Source of the DNA: Paradesulfitobacterium ferrireducens
GTDB lineage: Bacteria; Bacillota; Desulfitobacteriia; Desulfitobacteriales; Desulfitobacteriaceae
DNA: 58,632 nt
Reading direction: 5' to 3'
NCBI RefSeq assembly: GCF_017310645.1
Contig: NZ_JAFLRH010000025.1
Coordinates: 1-58,632, forward strand
Position 1 is the first letter of the stretch. The number at the start of each line of letters is the position of its first letter. The notes beneath the pieces are model-generated. The model did no database searches. It was given only the letters and a program-made list of their open reading frames with translations, and was not told the DNA's origin. Both the position numbers and the translations under genes were made by a program. Positions 8,189 through 17,402 of this stretch are shown here, piece after piece.

Positions 8189-9448
8189 ATGGAACAATCG
8201 AAACCCACTCTAAATAATAATCACTTTCTAGCACAAAACTCGCTTAAACTCTTGGATGCTCTTGCAGGGGAAGGCAGCTTGCAACAATTAGTTGAAATTG
8301 GGTATGAAATGTTTGGGAACCCAATCTTGGTTATCGATATGAGTTTAAAAACCATCGCCTACTCATCTAATTCAAAAATCAATGACGACCCCGTATGGAA
8401 TGAATACGTCAATTCCGGTTATCCATCATTAAGTTTAGTAAATTATTACGCATCGAATAAACTCAGCCAGCTCGTTAACCGGAGCGAATCCCCTTTTTTC
8501 TGGACTGATCCTTATTCAAAATATCCCCGGATTATGAGTAAAGTAGCATTCGGCGGCAAACCAATTGCTGTTTTAAGTATTATTGCTCATGATAAGCCCC
8601 TTCAAGATTCAGATCTTGAGCTTGCTGCCCTCTTATCTAAAGCTATCTCCATTGAGCTGCAAAAAAATCAATTCATTCACTATTCACGAGGATTAGTACA
8701 TGAAAACTTTATTAAAGAGCTTTTAGACGGAAAGTTCAAGGATGGGAAAATCATTGATGAACGGATTAAAGTCTTAAATCTAACCTTCAGGAAAAATCTT
8801 TACACTCTCACGCTTGATATCAGCCGTTTTGATAATACAAAAACGTCCTTGACTTATTTGCGCAATGAACTTGAACAAAAGATACCCCACAGCAAGGCCG
8901 TCGTTTATGATGATAAGATCGTTTTAATCATGAGTTATGAGGATGACCAATTCTATAAATCCGAGATTAAGAAGTTAAAGATGTTTTTGAAAACCTACCA
9001 TTTATATGCCGGTATTAGCCGTTGTTTTCATCATTTGGAAGACGTACATGAACATTATTTCCAATCATTGGATGCCTTACGATTGGGCATGATGCTTAAT
9101 AAGGAAGAATATTTTTACCCATATGATGAATATGCCATCTATCACTTTGCAGAATCGTGTTCCGGTGTTGAAGATCTCAAGAAGAATTGTCATCCTTCTC
9201 TTTTGAAACTGATCGAGTACGATAAGGAGAATAATACCGACTATACCCGCAGCCTCTATACCTATATTATTCATTCCAAAAACATTACCGATTCTGCCAA
9301 AGCCTTGAATATCCACCGAAATACGATGTTCTACCGGCTTGAGAAAATCGAAGTCATTATGGATATCGATATCAATAACAGTAATACATTCCTTCATTTG
9401 CATTTATCGTTCAAAATTCTGGAATTGTTGAAAATAAATTTGCCGTAA
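8189..9448 (+). CDS. PucR/CdaR-type transcriptional regulator
   Basis: A 419-residue regulator with a sensory N-terminus (about 15-165, GAF-like, with NPILVIDMSLKTIAYSSN), a central GGDEF-like PucR region, and the C-terminal PucR helix-turn-helix (DSAKALNIHRNTMFYRLEKI, near 370). Family members activate catabolic operons in response to the substrate. GGGAGG precedes ATG 8189. It is transcribed away from the methyltransferase operon and is the obvious candidate to control it. Lower G+C than the core genes suggests the whole 1633-9448 block is an accessory module. Confidence 0.85.
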   Translation: MEQSKPTLNNNHFLAQNSLKLLDALAGEGSLQQLVEIGYEMFGNPILVIDMSLKTIAYSSNSKINDDPVWNEYVNSGYPSLSLVNYYASNKLSQLVNRSESPFFWTDPYSKYPRIMSKVAFGGKPIAVLSIIAHDKPLQDSDLELAALLSKAISIELQKNQFIHYSRGLVHENFIKELLDGKFKDGKIIDERIKVLNLTFRKNLYTLTLDISRFDNTKTSLTYLRNELEQKIPHSKAVVYDDKIVLIMSYEDDQFYKSEIKKLKMFLKTYHLYAGISRCFHHLEDVHEHYFQSLDALRLGMMLNKEEYFYPYDEYAIYHFAESCSGVEDLKKNCHPSLLKLIEYDKENNTDYTRSLYTYIIHSKNITDSAKALNIHRNTMFYRLEKIEVIMDIDINNSNTFLHLHLSFKILELLKINLP

Positions 9449-9455
9449 CGGAAAT

Positions 9456-9486
9456 TTCCATCCTCCATTTAGGTGGTAGGATGGAA
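9456..9486 (+). terminator. hairpin downstream of the PucR-type regulator
   Basis: A 9-bp stem (TTCCATCCT at 9456-9464 with 9478-9486) closes a 13-nt loop. It lies 8 bp past the stop and is followed by TTGTATTTG, a weak U-tract. Confidence 0.5.
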
Positions 9487-9549
9487 TTGTATTTGTAATG
9501 GAAAACCTCGTGTCGTTTTATGTACCACAAAAATGGAACACTAAAAATA

Positions 9550-9586
9550 GGGTACTGCCTCTTAAAATCACTAAGAGACAATACCC
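9550..9586 (-). terminator. terminator downstream of ppdK
   Basis: Nested stems GGGTA/TACCC (9550-9554 with 9582-9586) and CTCTTA/TAAGAG (9559-9564 with 9572-9577). Read on the minus strand the hairpin is followed by TATTTTTAG, so it best serves ppdK, whose stop is about 85 bp upstream. Confidence 0.6.
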
Positions 9587-9669
9587 CATTTCTTTATAGT
9601 ACAGTTACCTTCCAACTCTTGGTATACAAGGGCTTTGAGAGCTTTATCTAAACTATTTCTTGCTTCAAT

Positions 9670-12318
9670 TTATTGACCCTTATTGCTTATCGCAGCCTGA
9701 GCCGCGGCCAGGCGGGCGATCGGCACCCTAAACGGGGAGCAGGAAACGTAATCCAAACCGATCAGGTGGCAGAACTCGATCGAAGACGGTTCCCCGCCGT
9801 GTTCCCCGCAAATTCCCAGCTCGATACCCGGATTGGCTTCGCGGCCGAGTTGAACCCCCATCTTCATCAATTTGCCAACCCCTTCGCGGTCAAGCACAGC
9901 AAACGGGTTGTTTTCCAGGATGTCCTTTTCCAGATAGGCCGGGAGGAATTTCCCTTCCGCATCGTCGCGCGAGAAGCCAAAAGTGGTCTGGGTCAAATCA
10001 TTGGTGCCGAAGGAGAAGAAGTCGGCGACTTTCCCGATCTCGTCGGCCAGCAAGGCCGCCCGCGGGACTTCGATCATGGTGCCCACTTTATAGGCAAAGC
10101 GGACATTTTGCTCCTCCATCACAGCTTCTGCGGTATCTTCCGTCAGTTTGCGCAGCATCTGTAATTCCTTGGTGTCAATGATCAGCGGGATCATAACTTC
10201 CGGATGGATCTCATACCCTTCCTTAACCAGACGGGCAGAGGCTTGGAAAATGGCCCGGGCCTGCATGGCATAAATTTCAGGGAAGGTAACGGCCAGACGG
10301 CAGCCGCGGTGTCCAAGCATGGGATTCAGCTCGGAAAGTGCCCGCACTTTACGCAGGAGTGCCTCTTTTTCCGCTAATTCGTGAGGATTTTCCCCGGTGA
10401 GCTTCAGCTTGGTGATTTCGACCACGAGTTCTTCCACATGCGGCAGGAATTCGTGAAGCGGCGGATCGAGCAGGCGGATCACTACCGGCAGTCCGTGCAT
10501 CACCTTAAGGATGCCGTAAAAGTCTCCTTCCTGCATGGGCAGCAGTTTCGCTAAAGCTGTCTCCCGCTCAGCCAGGCTTTGTGCCAGGATCATTTCCTGG
10601 ACAATCGGGATGCGGGCAGGATCCATGAACATGTGCTCGGTGCGGCACAGTCCGATTCCTTGAGCGCCGAAGTCGCGGGCGTTTTGGGCGTCATGAGGTG
10701 TATCTGCATTGGCTTGGACTTTAAGGACACGGATCTCATCGGCCCACACCAGAAGTTCCTTGAACTCACTGCTCAGTTCGGGGTCAATCATGGGTACAGC
10801 GCCTTTAATCACACGCCCGGTAGCCCCATCGATGGAGAAGACCGTACCTTCAGGATAGACCACATCGTCAATGGTCACAGTGTGGTTCGCATAGTCAATT
10901 TTCAGGGCTTCACAGCCACAGACGGCAGGCTTGCCCATATGGCGGGCCACCACCGCTGCGTGGCTGGTCATGCCGCCGCGGCTGGTCAAAATTCCTTGCG
11001 CGGCCAAGATTCCATGAATATCATCCGGCGTAGTCTCGGTCCGCACTAAAATGACCTTCTCGCCGGCATTGCCGAGCTTCTCAGCCTCATCGGCATCCAG
11101 GACGATCTTGCCCGAAGCGGCTCCCGGCGAGGCCGGAAGACCGGTAGCCAGCACATCCAGTTTGGCTGAAGTGTCCATGCGGCGGTGCAAGAGCTGGTCA
11201 AGCTGCCCCGGCTCAATGCGGCCGATGGCTTCTTCTTTCGTGATCAAGCCTTCGTGGCAGAGTTCGACCGCCACCCGGATAGCAGCGGCCGCGGTACGCT
11301 TGCCGTTGCGGGTTTGCAGGATATAGAGTTTTCCTCTCTCAATCGTGAATTCGATGTCCTGCATATCGCGGTAATGCGCTTCCAAATTGGTGGAAATCTG
11401 CACAAACTGGTCGTAAATCGCCTTGTTCTCAGCCGCCAGACTGGCGATCGGCTGAGGAGTGCGAATCCCGGCCACGACGTCCTCACCTTGGGCATTCATC
11501 AAATATTCGCCGTAAAGAGCCTTCTCCCCGGTAGAAGGATTGCGGGTAAAAGCCACCCCTGTGCCCGAGTCATTGCCCATATTGCCGAAAACCATGGATT
11601 GCACATTGACCGCGGTGCCGATGTTGTCCGGAATATTATTGATCTTGCGGTAAACGATAGCCCGGTCATTGTTCCAGGAGCGGAAAACTGCCCGGATCGC
11701 TTCTTCCAGCTGGACCTTGGGGTCAAGCGGAAAAGGTCTGCCGGTCGTGCGCTGAATAAGTTTCTTATATTCCGCAACCATCCATTGAAGGCTCGCCGGG
11801 GACAGCTCGGAATCATATTTAACCCCTTGCTTGGCTTTAGCTTGTTCAAGAATAACCTCAAAATGATGATGCTCTACCTCTAACACGACATCCCCGAACA
11901 TTTGGATGAAGCGGCGGTAGCAGTCAAAGGCGAAGCGTTCATTCTGGGTCGCTTCGACCAACCCCTGAACCGTTTCATCGTTTAAGCCCAGATTAAGTAT
12001 GGTATCCATCATTCCGGGCATGGAAAACTTGGCTCCGGAACGCACGGATACGAGCAAGGGATTCAGGCGATCCCCAAAGATTTTGCCGGTAGCCCGTTCC
12101 ACCTCCGCTAAAGACGGCTCGATTTGAGCCCACAAGCCCTCCGGGAACTTCTGACCATTTTCATAGTACTCGTTGCAGGCCTCAGTCGTGATGGTAAACC
12201 CCGGAGGCACCGGCAGGCCGATATTAGTCATTTCCGCCAGGTTAGCCCCTTTCCCCCCTAAGAGGTCACGCATCGAAGCCTTTCCTTCCCGAAACAGGTA
12301 AACGTACTTCCTAGACAT
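9670..12318 (-). CDS. ppdK: pyruvate, phosphate dikinase
   Basis: Interconverts pyruvate + ATP + Pi and PEP + AMP + PPi in the cytoplasm. The order is an N-terminal ATP-grasp domain (GGKGANLAEM at 21-30), a central phosphohistidine domain with GGMTSHAAVVAR (catalytic H453, regulatory T451), and a C-terminal PEP/pyruvate TIM barrel with GLCRTEHMF and GICGEHGGEP holding the catalytic Cys. At 882 residues it is full length. It overlaps the stop of its own regulator by 8 bp, so the two are translationally coupled. With the CcpN-like gene upstream this forms a PEP/pyruvate control unit. Confidence 0.97.
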   Translation of the reverse strand: MSRKYVYLFREGKASMRDLLGGKGANLAEMTNIGLPVPPGFTITTEACNEYYENGQKFPEGLWAQIEPSLAEVERATGKIFGDRLNPLLVSVRSGAKFSMPGMMDTILNLGLNDETVQGLVEATQNERFAFDCYRRFIQMFGDVVLEVEHHHFEVILEQAKAKQGVKYDSELSPASLQWMVAEYKKLIQRTTGRPFPLDPKVQLEEAIRAVFRSWNNDRAIVYRKINNIPDNIGTAVNVQSMVFGNMGNDSGTGVAFTRNPSTGEKALYGEYLMNAQGEDVVAGIRTPQPIASLAAENKAIYDQFVQISTNLEAHYRDMQDIEFTIERGKLYILQTRNGKRTAAAAIRVAVELCHEGLITKEEAIGRIEPGQLDQLLHRRMDTSAKLDVLATGLPASPGAASGKIVLDADEAEKLGNAGEKVILVRTETTPDDIHGILAAQGILTSRGGMTSHAAVVARHMGKPAVCGCEALKIDYANHTVTIDDVVYPEGTVFSIDGATGRVIKGAVPMIDPELSSEFKELLVWADEIRVLKVQANADTPHDAQNARDFGAQGIGLCRTEHMFMDPARIPIVQEMILAQSLAERETALAKLLPMQEGDFYGILKVMHGLPVVIRLLDPPLHEFLPHVEELVVEITKLKLTGENPHELAEKEALLRKVRALSELNPMLGHRGCRLAVTFPEIYAMQARAIFQASARLVKEGYEIHPEVMIPLIIDTKELQMLRKLTEDTAEAVMEEQNVRFAYKVGTMIEVPRAALLADEIGKVADFFSFGTNDLTQTTFGFSRDDAEGKFLPAYLEKDILENNPFAVLDREGVGKLMKMGVQLGREANPGIELGICGEHGGEPSSIEFCHLIGLDYVSCSPFRVPIARLAAAQAAISNKGQ

Positions 12319-13132
12319 GTCTCTCCCCCTTAAAAATTATTTCTAGTACCAGGCTCGCTGTCTCTTCGACTGCTTTGCCAGTAGCATCAATAATGGGACA
12401 GCCAATTCTTTTCATAACCCCGCGGGCATACTCCAGTTCTTGCATGATCCTCTCGAGGCTTGCATAGTCCGCTTTGGCGCCGAGGCCGAGGGTTTTTAGG
12501 CGTTCAGTCCGGATTTGATTTAAGACATCAGGCCTTAGCGTGAGCCCGATGACCTTATGCGGGGAGACTTTGAAGAGTTCCTCCGGAGGGTTCACCTCCG
12601 GCACCAGCGGGATATTGACCGCCTTGATCCCTTTATGAGCCAGATACATGCTCAGCGGCGTCTTGGAAGTGCGCGAAACCCCGATTAGCACGACATCCGC
12701 AAAGAGCGACCCCCGTGGATCTTTGCCGTCGTCATACTTAACCGCAAATTCCACCGCCTCCACTTTGCGGAAGTACTGTTCGTCAAGGCGGTGCGTGATA
12801 TTCGGAATATGGCTGGGAGTCAGTCCGGTCTGGGTGGACAGGGCGCCGATCAACGGTCCCAAAATATCTATCGTCTGCAGATTATACTCTGCTGCTTTAT
12901 GTTCAAGATAAGTGCGCAGGTTAGTCAGAACAAGCGTATAAGCGAGAATGGCTTGCTCTTTCGCCGCTTCCTCGATGATCTCATCCAGATGGGATTCATC
13001 CCGCACATATGGCACACGCCGGATACGGGTACGCACTCCGTTAAACTGAGCGGCGGCAGCCCTGCTTACAAATTCCGCGGTCTCGCCCAGAGCATCGGAA
13101 ATCACATAAATCACAGGTCTCTCAATTGGCAA
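12311..13132 (-). CDS. PPDK regulatory protein (bifunctional kinase/pyrophosphorylase)
   Basis: A DUF299 protein that inactivates PPDK by ADP-dependent phosphorylation of the Thr next to the catalytic His, and reactivates it by Pi-dependent removal. The P-loop GVSRTSKT is at 151-158; the N-terminal IYVISDALGETAE matches the family. At 273 residues it is full length. The start is TTG 13132 with GGGGGTG upstream. Its target T451 is present in the overlapping ppdK. The heptamer array 13150-13228 fills the gap to the CcpN-like gene upstream. Confidence 0.93.
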   Translation of the reverse strand: MPIERPVIYVISDALGETAEFVSRAAAAQFNGVRTRIRRVPYVRDESHLDEIIEEAAKEQAILAYTLVLTNLRTYLEHKAAEYNLQTIDILGPLIGALSTQTGLTPSHIPNITHRLDEQYFRKVEAVEFAVKYDDGKDPRGSLFADVVLIGVSRTSKTPLSMYLAHKGIKAVNIPLVPEVNPPEELFKVSPHKVIGLTLRPDVLNQIRTERLKTLGLGAKADYASLERIMQELEYARGVMKRIGCPIIDATGKAVEETASLVLEIIFKGERHV

Positions 13133-13149
13133 ATCAACACCCCCAGCTA

Positions 13150-13228
13150 TTCAGGGATTCAGAATTCAGGAGTCAGTAGTCAGAATAGCTCAGAATATGT
13201 TTCCAGCTAATGCTCCTGACTCCTGACT
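13150..13228. repeat. heptamer array in inverted halves
   Basis: The left half (13150-13185) reads ATTCAGGAGTCAGTAGTCAG and variants; the right half (about 13211-13228) reads CTCCTGACTCCTGACTAC, the opposite orientation. The two halves could pair as an imperfect hairpin around about 25 bp of unique sequence. It lies directly behind the stop of the CcpN-like gene. Confidence 0.8.
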
Positions 13229-13235
13229 ACTAACC

Positions 13236-13886
13236 CTACATCTTCGCAATTTCCACAAACAGCTTCGCTACATTCGTCTTGGTAAAGCGTCCGACGACTT
13301 CAAACTGAGACGCCCCGTTTTCATCAATAAATTCCTCAACCACCGGCAGGCTGTCAACCTGGTGCTGCACCAGCTTTTTCGCCGCATCCAGAACCGGTTC
13401 GTCCGCAGCCGTCATAATAATGTTCGGCATCCGGGTCATAATGACTCCGATCGGCACTTGTTGGATATCGGTTTTACCCAAGGCAGCTTTCAGCAAATCT
13501 TTGCGTGAAACCATTCCTAAAAGTACCCGGTCTTCATCCACCACACTGAGACTCCCGACATTCTGGGTAAACATGCCCACAATGGCCTCATACACACTGG
13601 CATTCTCTTTCACAACGGCAGCCATTGACTTAAAATCCCCAACACGCAATTGCCTGAGCTTTTCTGCAAACGGAGAGAGTTCCGCTTTACCCCGGTAAAA
13701 ATACCCGACTCGGGGACGAGCGTCTAAGACACCGGCCATCGTCAAAATCGTCAGATCCGGACGCAAAGTTGCCCGTGTCAAATCCAGCTTGGCCGCAATC
13801 TGTTCTCCTGTGATGGGACTGGACTTCTTAACGATTTCCACAATGCGCGCTTGACGTTCTGTGAGTTCCACCCTTATCACCGCCAT
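13236..13886 (-). CDS. ccpN: CcpN-like repressor (HTH + two CBS domains)
   Basis: Control protein for gluconeogenic genes. An N-terminal winged helix (TERQARIVEIVKKSSPITGEQ) precedes two CBS domains (about 75-135 and 140-205; MVSRKDLLKAAL, VIMTRMPNIIM) that bind adenine nucleotides. 216 residues, close to Bacillus CcpN. The genes below it are the PPDK regulator and ppdK, as expected for a PEP-node repressor, and glyQS lie above it as in Bacillus. The RBS is weak. Confidence 0.88.
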   Translation of the reverse strand: MAVIRVELTERQARIVEIVKKSSPITGEQIAAKLDLTRATLRPDLTILTMAGVLDARPRVGYFYRGKAELSPFAEKLRQLRVGDFKSMAAVVKENASVYEAIVGMFTQNVGSLSVVDEDRVLLGMVSRKDLLKAALGKTDIQQVPIGVIMTRMPNIIMTAADEPVLDAAKKLVQHQVDSLPVVEEFIDENGASQFEVVGRFTKTNVAKLFVEIAKM

Positions 13887-14030
13887 TTTCCCGAAGCTTT
13901 AGAAATTAGAAATCAGGAGGTGTGAATTCCCTCAAACACCTCCTATTTTAACATATAAATTGAAAATGTGTTATACTAATTGCAATTTTTTCGTTCAAAA
14001 TTACTAATTATTTATTACCAGTAAGGTATC

Positions 14031-14105
14031 AGAATTCAGTAGTCAGAAGTCAGAAGTCAGAATACCACTAGATCCCGGCTCTCTTCTCCTGTCTCCTGAC
14101 TCCTG
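14031..14105. repeat. heptamer array in inverted halves, left flank of family I copy A
   Basis: 14035-14062 holds AATTCAG / TAGTCAG / AAGTCAG units; 14086-14105 holds CTCCTGTCTCCTGACTCCTG in the opposite sense. A 23-bp spacer lies between. The right half runs directly into the family I repeat. Confidence 0.8.
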
Positions 14106-14331
14106 CCCTGAAAATAGACGAGGGGCAATTACTTAGCGAACCGTAGAGCAGAGGAGCGTCGAGAGCGTAGTTGATTCAGCGTTAAGCAGCGTCACGGTTC
14201 ACTTCAGGTATTACCCTAAGGTTTGGCGCTGTAGCTGAATCAACAAGCGAACAGCTCCGGCGCGTGGTGAGCGGGTAATGCACCTTGGCTATTTTCATCC
14301 ATCAGTGGTGCCGCATAGCGGCATGGGAGTC
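14106..14331 (+). repeat. family I structured repeat, copy A
   Basis: About 226 bp from CCCTGAAAATAG to GGGAGTCTGACTC. Outer arms GAAAATAG (14110-14117) and CTATTTTC (14289-14296), inner arms TTGATTCAGC (14171-14180) and GCTGAATCAA (14234-14243) with GCAGCG/CGCTGT inside, and a 3' tail hairpin TGCCGC-ATA-GCGGCA (14309-14323). Copy B at 21624 differs at one base (T at 14168, C in copy B). It contains no ORF of note and lies between glyS and the CcpN-like gene. Confidence 0.92.
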
Positions 14332-14362
14332 TGACTCCTGTCTACTGAGTACTTACCGCACC

Positions 14363-16441
14363 CTATGCGCTTAGCAGGCTTAAATCCCCCAGGCAGCCGA
14401 GCATTTCCACACACTGTCCGAGCAGAGCCAAGCGCGCCGCCCTCAGGTTCTCATCTTCCACCATAATCATGACCGCTAGGAACAGCTTCTCAATAGAGGG
14501 CACCAGTTCAGCAGCGACTTTATACGCCTGTTCGTATTCAGCCGCCTCAAGCAGATTGTCAAAGCGCTCCCGGCGCAAGAACAGCTCTTCAGCCAGCTTA
14601 ATTTCGGCCGGGTCCTCCAGAACCTTTTCATCAAACCCTTTAAGCTCTGCCTTTTTGCTTAAGTTATAACAGCGGACATAAGCCTGCACATACTCTGCAA
14701 ATCCGGAATCATCCCGCTTGGCATGCAGTACCAGGGCTTTTTGAGCGGTGCGGAAGAGCTTGTCGCTTCCCTGGGCCAAGACCGCATCCACCGTATCATA
14801 ACGTAATCCTTGATCCTGGAGGATATAACGGAGGCGTTGCTGGAAGAAATCCTGCAAGAGCGGAAGAATCTCGTTTAACGGTAGAATTTGGACTCCCTGC
14901 TCCCCAAACAACCGGTGAGACTCACTGACCAACTGTGCGAGAGAGAGATCCCATTCTGCTTTCAGCAAAATGCCGACAATTCCCTGAGCCTGACGTCTCA
15001 AAGCATACGGATCTTGGGAGCCGGTCGGCTGAATGCCGATACCGAAAGCTCCGACAATGGCATCCAGTTTATCCGCGATACTGACTATCCGGCCTGCTAA
15101 GGACTCAGGCAGGGCATCTCCGGCAAAACGGGGCTGGTAATGCTCCACGATTCCTTGGCACACTTCCGGGCTTTCCTGGCTTAACTTCGCATATTCCGCC
15201 CCCATAATGCCCTGCAGCTCCGGAAAATCGTACACCATTAGGGTGGCCAGGTCGGCCTTGGCCAGAAAAGCAGTGCGGTCCACCAGCTCTTGTTTTTCCG
15301 TGCCCAGACCCAGGCTGCGGACGATAAACCCGGAAAGGGAGCGCAAGCGCTCGACCCTGGCCCTCACCGTACCCAGTTTTTCGTGGTAGACGATTTTTTC
15401 CAGTTTCCGGACAAAGTCTGAAAGCGGAACCTTAGAGTCTTCCCGGTAATAAAAAGCGGCGTCTTCAAGGCGGGCCTTCAGGACTTTTTCATTGCCTGCT
15501 TTCACTTTCTCCAGGGCTGTTTCATCTCCGTTGCGCACGGTGATGAAGTAAGGAAGGAGCTTTCCGGCAGCGGAACGGACCGGGAAATAGCGTTGATGTT
15601 CCCGCATCGGGGTGGTAATGACTGCTTCCGGTAGTTCCATGTAGCGTGCCGGAACTTCTCCCAACAGGGCAGTGGGATATTCTACAATGTGTATAACCTC
15701 GTCCAGCAGTTCCTCATCCTCCGCGACTACCCCTCCGGCTTTTCCAGCCAAAGCCTGAATCTGGTGCCAGACATTGATTTTTCTTTCCTTTGAATCGACC
15801 AGAACATAGCCCTGGCGCAATTTATCCTTGTACTCAGCCGGCTCCTGCAAAACTATCGGTTCTTGAGCCAGGGTGCGGTGCCCTTGAGAAACCCGCCCGG
15901 CTTTAAGCCTGACAAATTCAAACTCCAGGATTTCCTCCCCATACATGGCCACCAGCCAGCGAATCGGGCGGGCAAAACGGAAGTCCAAATCCCCCCAGCG
16001 CATGGGTTTGGGGAAATGGAGAGAGGTGATCAAGTCACGGCAGAGTCCCGGAAGCAGAGATTTGCAATCCTTTCCGGTCTCCGACTTTTGGGCAAAGACA
16101 TAGGGCACTCCGTTCACTTCCTGGGTAAATAGGGAATCTACACTCACCCCCTGGGAACGGGCAAACCCTTCGGCGGCTTTGGTCGGTTTTCCGTCCGGAC
16201 TATAAGCCGCTTTCACAGCAGGCCCTTTTACTTCCGTGTTCAGGTCTTTTTGTTTCTCAGCCAGTTCCTTCACCAGGAGCGCCAGCCGCCTGGGAGTAGC
16301 ATATGAGTTTACCTCCGCAAAGTCTAACCGCATCTCCTGCAGCCGTTTGTGCGCCAGTTCTTCCAGCTGGGCCATGGCTCCCGGAATAAACTTGGCCGGG
16401 ATTTCTTCCGTTCCAATTTCTAAGAGAAAGTCTTTACTCAT
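14363..16441 (-). CDS. glyS: glycyl-tRNA synthetase beta subunit
   Basis: The tRNA-binding subunit of the heterotetrameric glycyl-tRNA synthetase. It starts LLEIGTEEIPAKFIPGA, the family signature, and ends in a DALR-like anticodon-binding domain. ATG 16441 gives 692 residues, the family length; it is 1 bp past the glyQ stop (TGAGATG context), so translation is coupled. Expression should follow the glycyl T-box upstream of glyQ. The stop is about 32 bp from the right end of family I copy A. Confidence 0.97.
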   Translation of the reverse strand: MSKDFLLEIGTEEIPAKFIPGAMAQLEELAHKRLQEMRLDFAEVNSYATPRRLALLVKELAEKQKDLNTEVKGPAVKAAYSPDGKPTKAAEGFARSQGVSVDSLFTQEVNGVPYVFAQKSETGKDCKSLLPGLCRDLITSLHFPKPMRWGDLDFRFARPIRWLVAMYGEEILEFEFVRLKAGRVSQGHRTLAQEPIVLQEPAEYKDKLRQGYVLVDSKERKINVWHQIQALAGKAGGVVAEDEELLDEVIHIVEYPTALLGEVPARYMELPEAVITTPMREHQRYFPVRSAAGKLLPYFITVRNGDETALEKVKAGNEKVLKARLEDAAFYYREDSKVPLSDFVRKLEKIVYHEKLGTVRARVERLRSLSGFIVRSLGLGTEKQELVDRTAFLAKADLATLMVYDFPELQGIMGAEYAKLSQESPEVCQGIVEHYQPRFAGDALPESLAGRIVSIADKLDAIVGAFGIGIQPTGSQDPYALRRQAQGIVGILLKAEWDLSLAQLVSESHRLFGEQGVQILPLNEILPLLQDFFQQRLRYILQDQGLRYDTVDAVLAQGSDKLFRTAQKALVLHAKRDDSGFAEYVQAYVRCYNLSKKAELKGFDEKVLEDPAEIKLAEELFLRRERFDNLLEAAEYEQAYKVAAELVPSIEKLFLAVMIMVEDENLRAARLALLGQCVEMLGCLGDLSLLSA

Positions 16442-16442
16442 C

Positions 16443-17333
16443 TCATCCCACCTCCTTGACACTTGTGCCTTTGAGCAAAGGAAAACCGAGTTTCTCGCGC
16501 TGTTCAACATAGGCTTGAGCGCACAGGCGGGCCAAGGCCCGGACGCGGGCAATATAGGAAGTACGCTCGGTAACGCTGATCGCCCCTCTGGCCTCCAGCA
16601 GATTAAAGGTGTGGGAGCACTTTAAGACATAATCATAGGCAGGAACCACCAAACCCTTTTCTACAGTACGCTTGGCCTCGCGTTCATACATGTCGAACCA
16701 GATCTGGAGGGCTTCAATGTCGGCAGCCTCAAAATTATAGTGGGAGTAGTCGATTTCGTTTTGGAGATAAATATCTCCGTAGGTCACATCGCCCACCCAC
16801 TCGATCTCATACACGCTGTCCTTGTTTTGAATAAACATGGCCAAACGTTCCAGACCATAGGTGATTTCCGCACTCACCGGCTGGCAGTCAATGCCGCCGC
16901 ACTGCTGAAAATACGTAAATTGAGTCACTTCCATACCATCCAGCCAAACTTCCCAGCCTAGGCCCCACGCACCCAAGGTCGGAGACTCCCAGTTGTCTTC
17001 CACAAACCGGATGTCATGTTCTTTGGAATTAATTCCGAGCCGTTCCAAGCTTTGCAGGTATAATTCCTGGACATTGGCCGGAGAAGGCTTGAGAATCACC
17101 TGGTATTGGAAATAATGCTGAAGACGGTTGGGGTTTTCCCCGTAGCGCCCATCAGTCGGACGGCGTGAGGGTTCAACATAAGCCACATTCCACGGTTCCG
17201 GTCCCAGAGCCCTCAGAAAAGTGGCCGGGTTCATCGTGCCCGCCCCTTTCTCCACATCATAGGGCTGGGCAATGATACACCCTTGTTCACCCCAGAATTG
17301 GTTGAGGAATAAAATCATATCCTGAAATTTCAT
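16443..17333 (-). CDS. glyQ: glycyl-tRNA synthetase alpha subunit
   Basis: The catalytic class II subunit that forms glycyl-adenylate and charges tRNA-Gly. Motifs [31 protein letters not shown] and the [18 protein letters not shown] segment are plain. ATG 17333 is chosen (296 residues, preceded by GGGAGG); longer readings run into the T-box leader. It is the first gene of glyQS, controlled by the T-box at 17403-17609. Confidence 0.97.
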   Translation of the reverse strand: MKFQDMILFLNQFWGEQGCIIAQPYDVEKGAGTMNPATFLRALGPEPWNVAYVEPSRRPTDGRYGENPNRLQHYFQYQVILKPSPANVQELYLQSLERLGINSKEHDIRFVEDNWESPTLGAWGLGWEVWLDGMEVTQFTYFQQCGGIDCQPVSAEITYGLERLAMFIQNKDSVYEIEWVGDVTYGDIYLQNEIDYSHYNFEAADIEALQIWFDMYEREAKRTVEKGLVVPAYDYVLKCSHTFNLLEARGAISVTERTSYIARVRALARLCAQAYVEQREKLGFPLLKGTSVKEVG

Positions 17334-17348
17334 GTTAGGCCTCCCTTT

Positions 17349-17394
17349 ATCGATGTTCGATGTCGATGTTCGTGGTTCGTGTTTCGATGTTTGA
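17349..17394. repeat. second type of near-heptamer repeat in the glyQ leader
   Basis: On the minus strand the units are CACGAAC, CACGAAC, ATCGAC, ATCGAAC, ATCGATA: an imperfect 7-bp period unrelated in sequence to the GACTCCT arrays. It lies between the T-box terminator and the glyQ ribosome binding site. Confidence 0.7.
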
Positions 17395-17402
17395 TAAAAA
17401 TA

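Noticed and set aside
9673..11883. Long plus-strand frames opposite ppdK
   Set aside because: They arise from codon bias of ppdK on the other strand; no domain or RBS.
14171..14200. Tetrahydrofolate riboswitch in family I
   Set aside because: GATTCAGCGTTAAG resembles a stretch of the THF motif, but the rest of the consensus is missing and the copies do not precede folate genes in a constant orientation.
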